Position numbers and translations under genes: made by a program
Origin: Methanosarcina sp.
Lineage (GTDB): Archaea > Halobacteriota > Methanosarcinia > Methanosarcinales > Methanosarcinaceae
Assembly (NCBI RefSeq): GCF_028693135.1
Contig: NZ_JAQUVZ010000008.1
Span: 62,001 to 126,000, forward strand
Reading direction: 5' to 3'
DNA: 64,000 bases
Notes under the pieces: generated by a model
Database searches by the model: none
What the model saw: the letters and a program-made list of their open reading frames with translations, nothing else
What the model was told of the DNA's origin: nothing
Shown here: positions 63,861-64,000 of the stretch, in pieces
Position numbering within the stretch: the first letter of the stretch is position 1
Layout: every line of letters starts with the position of its first letter

Positions 63861-64000
63861 AATACTATTTCTTTAGCGAAAAACACCGAACATGCTTTTA
63901 AAGAAGCCTGCAGAATATTCACAGGAGAAACGATTCAGGTGCTGGATACTGAGAAAGGATGGGATGCTCTGATTGCCGAAGCTCTGAAAGCCAGGTATCT
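63861..64000 (+). CDS. 5' part of an unrecognised gene
   Basis: A frame open to the window end encodes SLAKNTEHAFKEACRIFTGE followed by TIQVLDTEKGWDALIAEALK. Composition is protein-like, but the family is unknown from this piece. A stop (TAA 63852) precedes it and no ATG, GTG or TTG is in frame before the conserved-looking part. The ATG at 63857 is in another frame and would need a one-base shift (MEY...), so either a sequence error, a rare start or a pseudogene is possible. Confidence 0.4.

Overview
The window looks like a chromosomal segment of a Methanosarcina-type methanogenic archaeon. The main reasons are a CooC-type nickel ATPase, a disaggregatase-repeat surface protein, YVTN/PKD surface proteins, an NcsA/Ctu1-type tRNA thiolase, long AT-rich intergenic regions and typical archaeal debris (IS110, ISAzo13, IS200/IS605 remnants). 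The species is not determinable by eye.

Layout. 1-12.5 kb: ordinary genes with wide spacers: the end of a surface protein, cooC with a non-ATG start, two TPR proteins, a coiled-coil/PASTA protein, a DUF169 protein, a TctA-like permease, a pirin, a tRNA thiolase and a secreted beta-propeller. 12.5-16 kb: a decayed hsdM and a membrane protein with C-terminal repeats. 16.2-47.7 kb, all on the minus strand: an extracellular contractile injection system (eCIS). In transcription order it has two DUF4157 effector-like proteins, a double-AAA ATPase, a DUF4255 tail terminator, a carboxypeptidase-regulatory-like protein, sheath, tube, an assembly protein, DUF6760, a second tube, a 1.4-kb-residue unknown protein, LysM hub protein, spike, gpV-like spike tip base, PAAR tip, gp25 wedge, two gpJ/gp6-like baseplate proteins, a gpI-like protein with an NHL-type propeller, and a 'RNRYFYGKL' protein. 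An IS110 element on the plus strand sits between the two effectors, beside a decayed copy of the ATPase start.

48.3-64 kb: a dCache sensor apparently fused to a pentameric ligand-gated ion channel; a Cys-rich small protein overlapping a giant YVTN/PKD membrane-anchored surface protein; a decayed chagasin-type inhibitor; an M4 metalloprotease without a signal peptide; a Cache-cupin exported protein; a truncated ISAzo13; a small exported protein; a cyclophilin; and a nested MITE inside an IS200/IS605 remnant.

How it fits together (inference): the minus-strand cluster encodes a complete contractile particle (ATPase and terminator, sheath and tube, hub/spike, baseplate) and carries its own modular cargo candidates. 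The two cargo proteins share an N-terminal half with a degenerate repeat and a DUF4157 metalloprotease-like domain and differ completely at the C-terminus, like polymorphic toxins. Short tandem repeats (periods 4-39 bp) next to gene ends are a recurring feature of the whole window.
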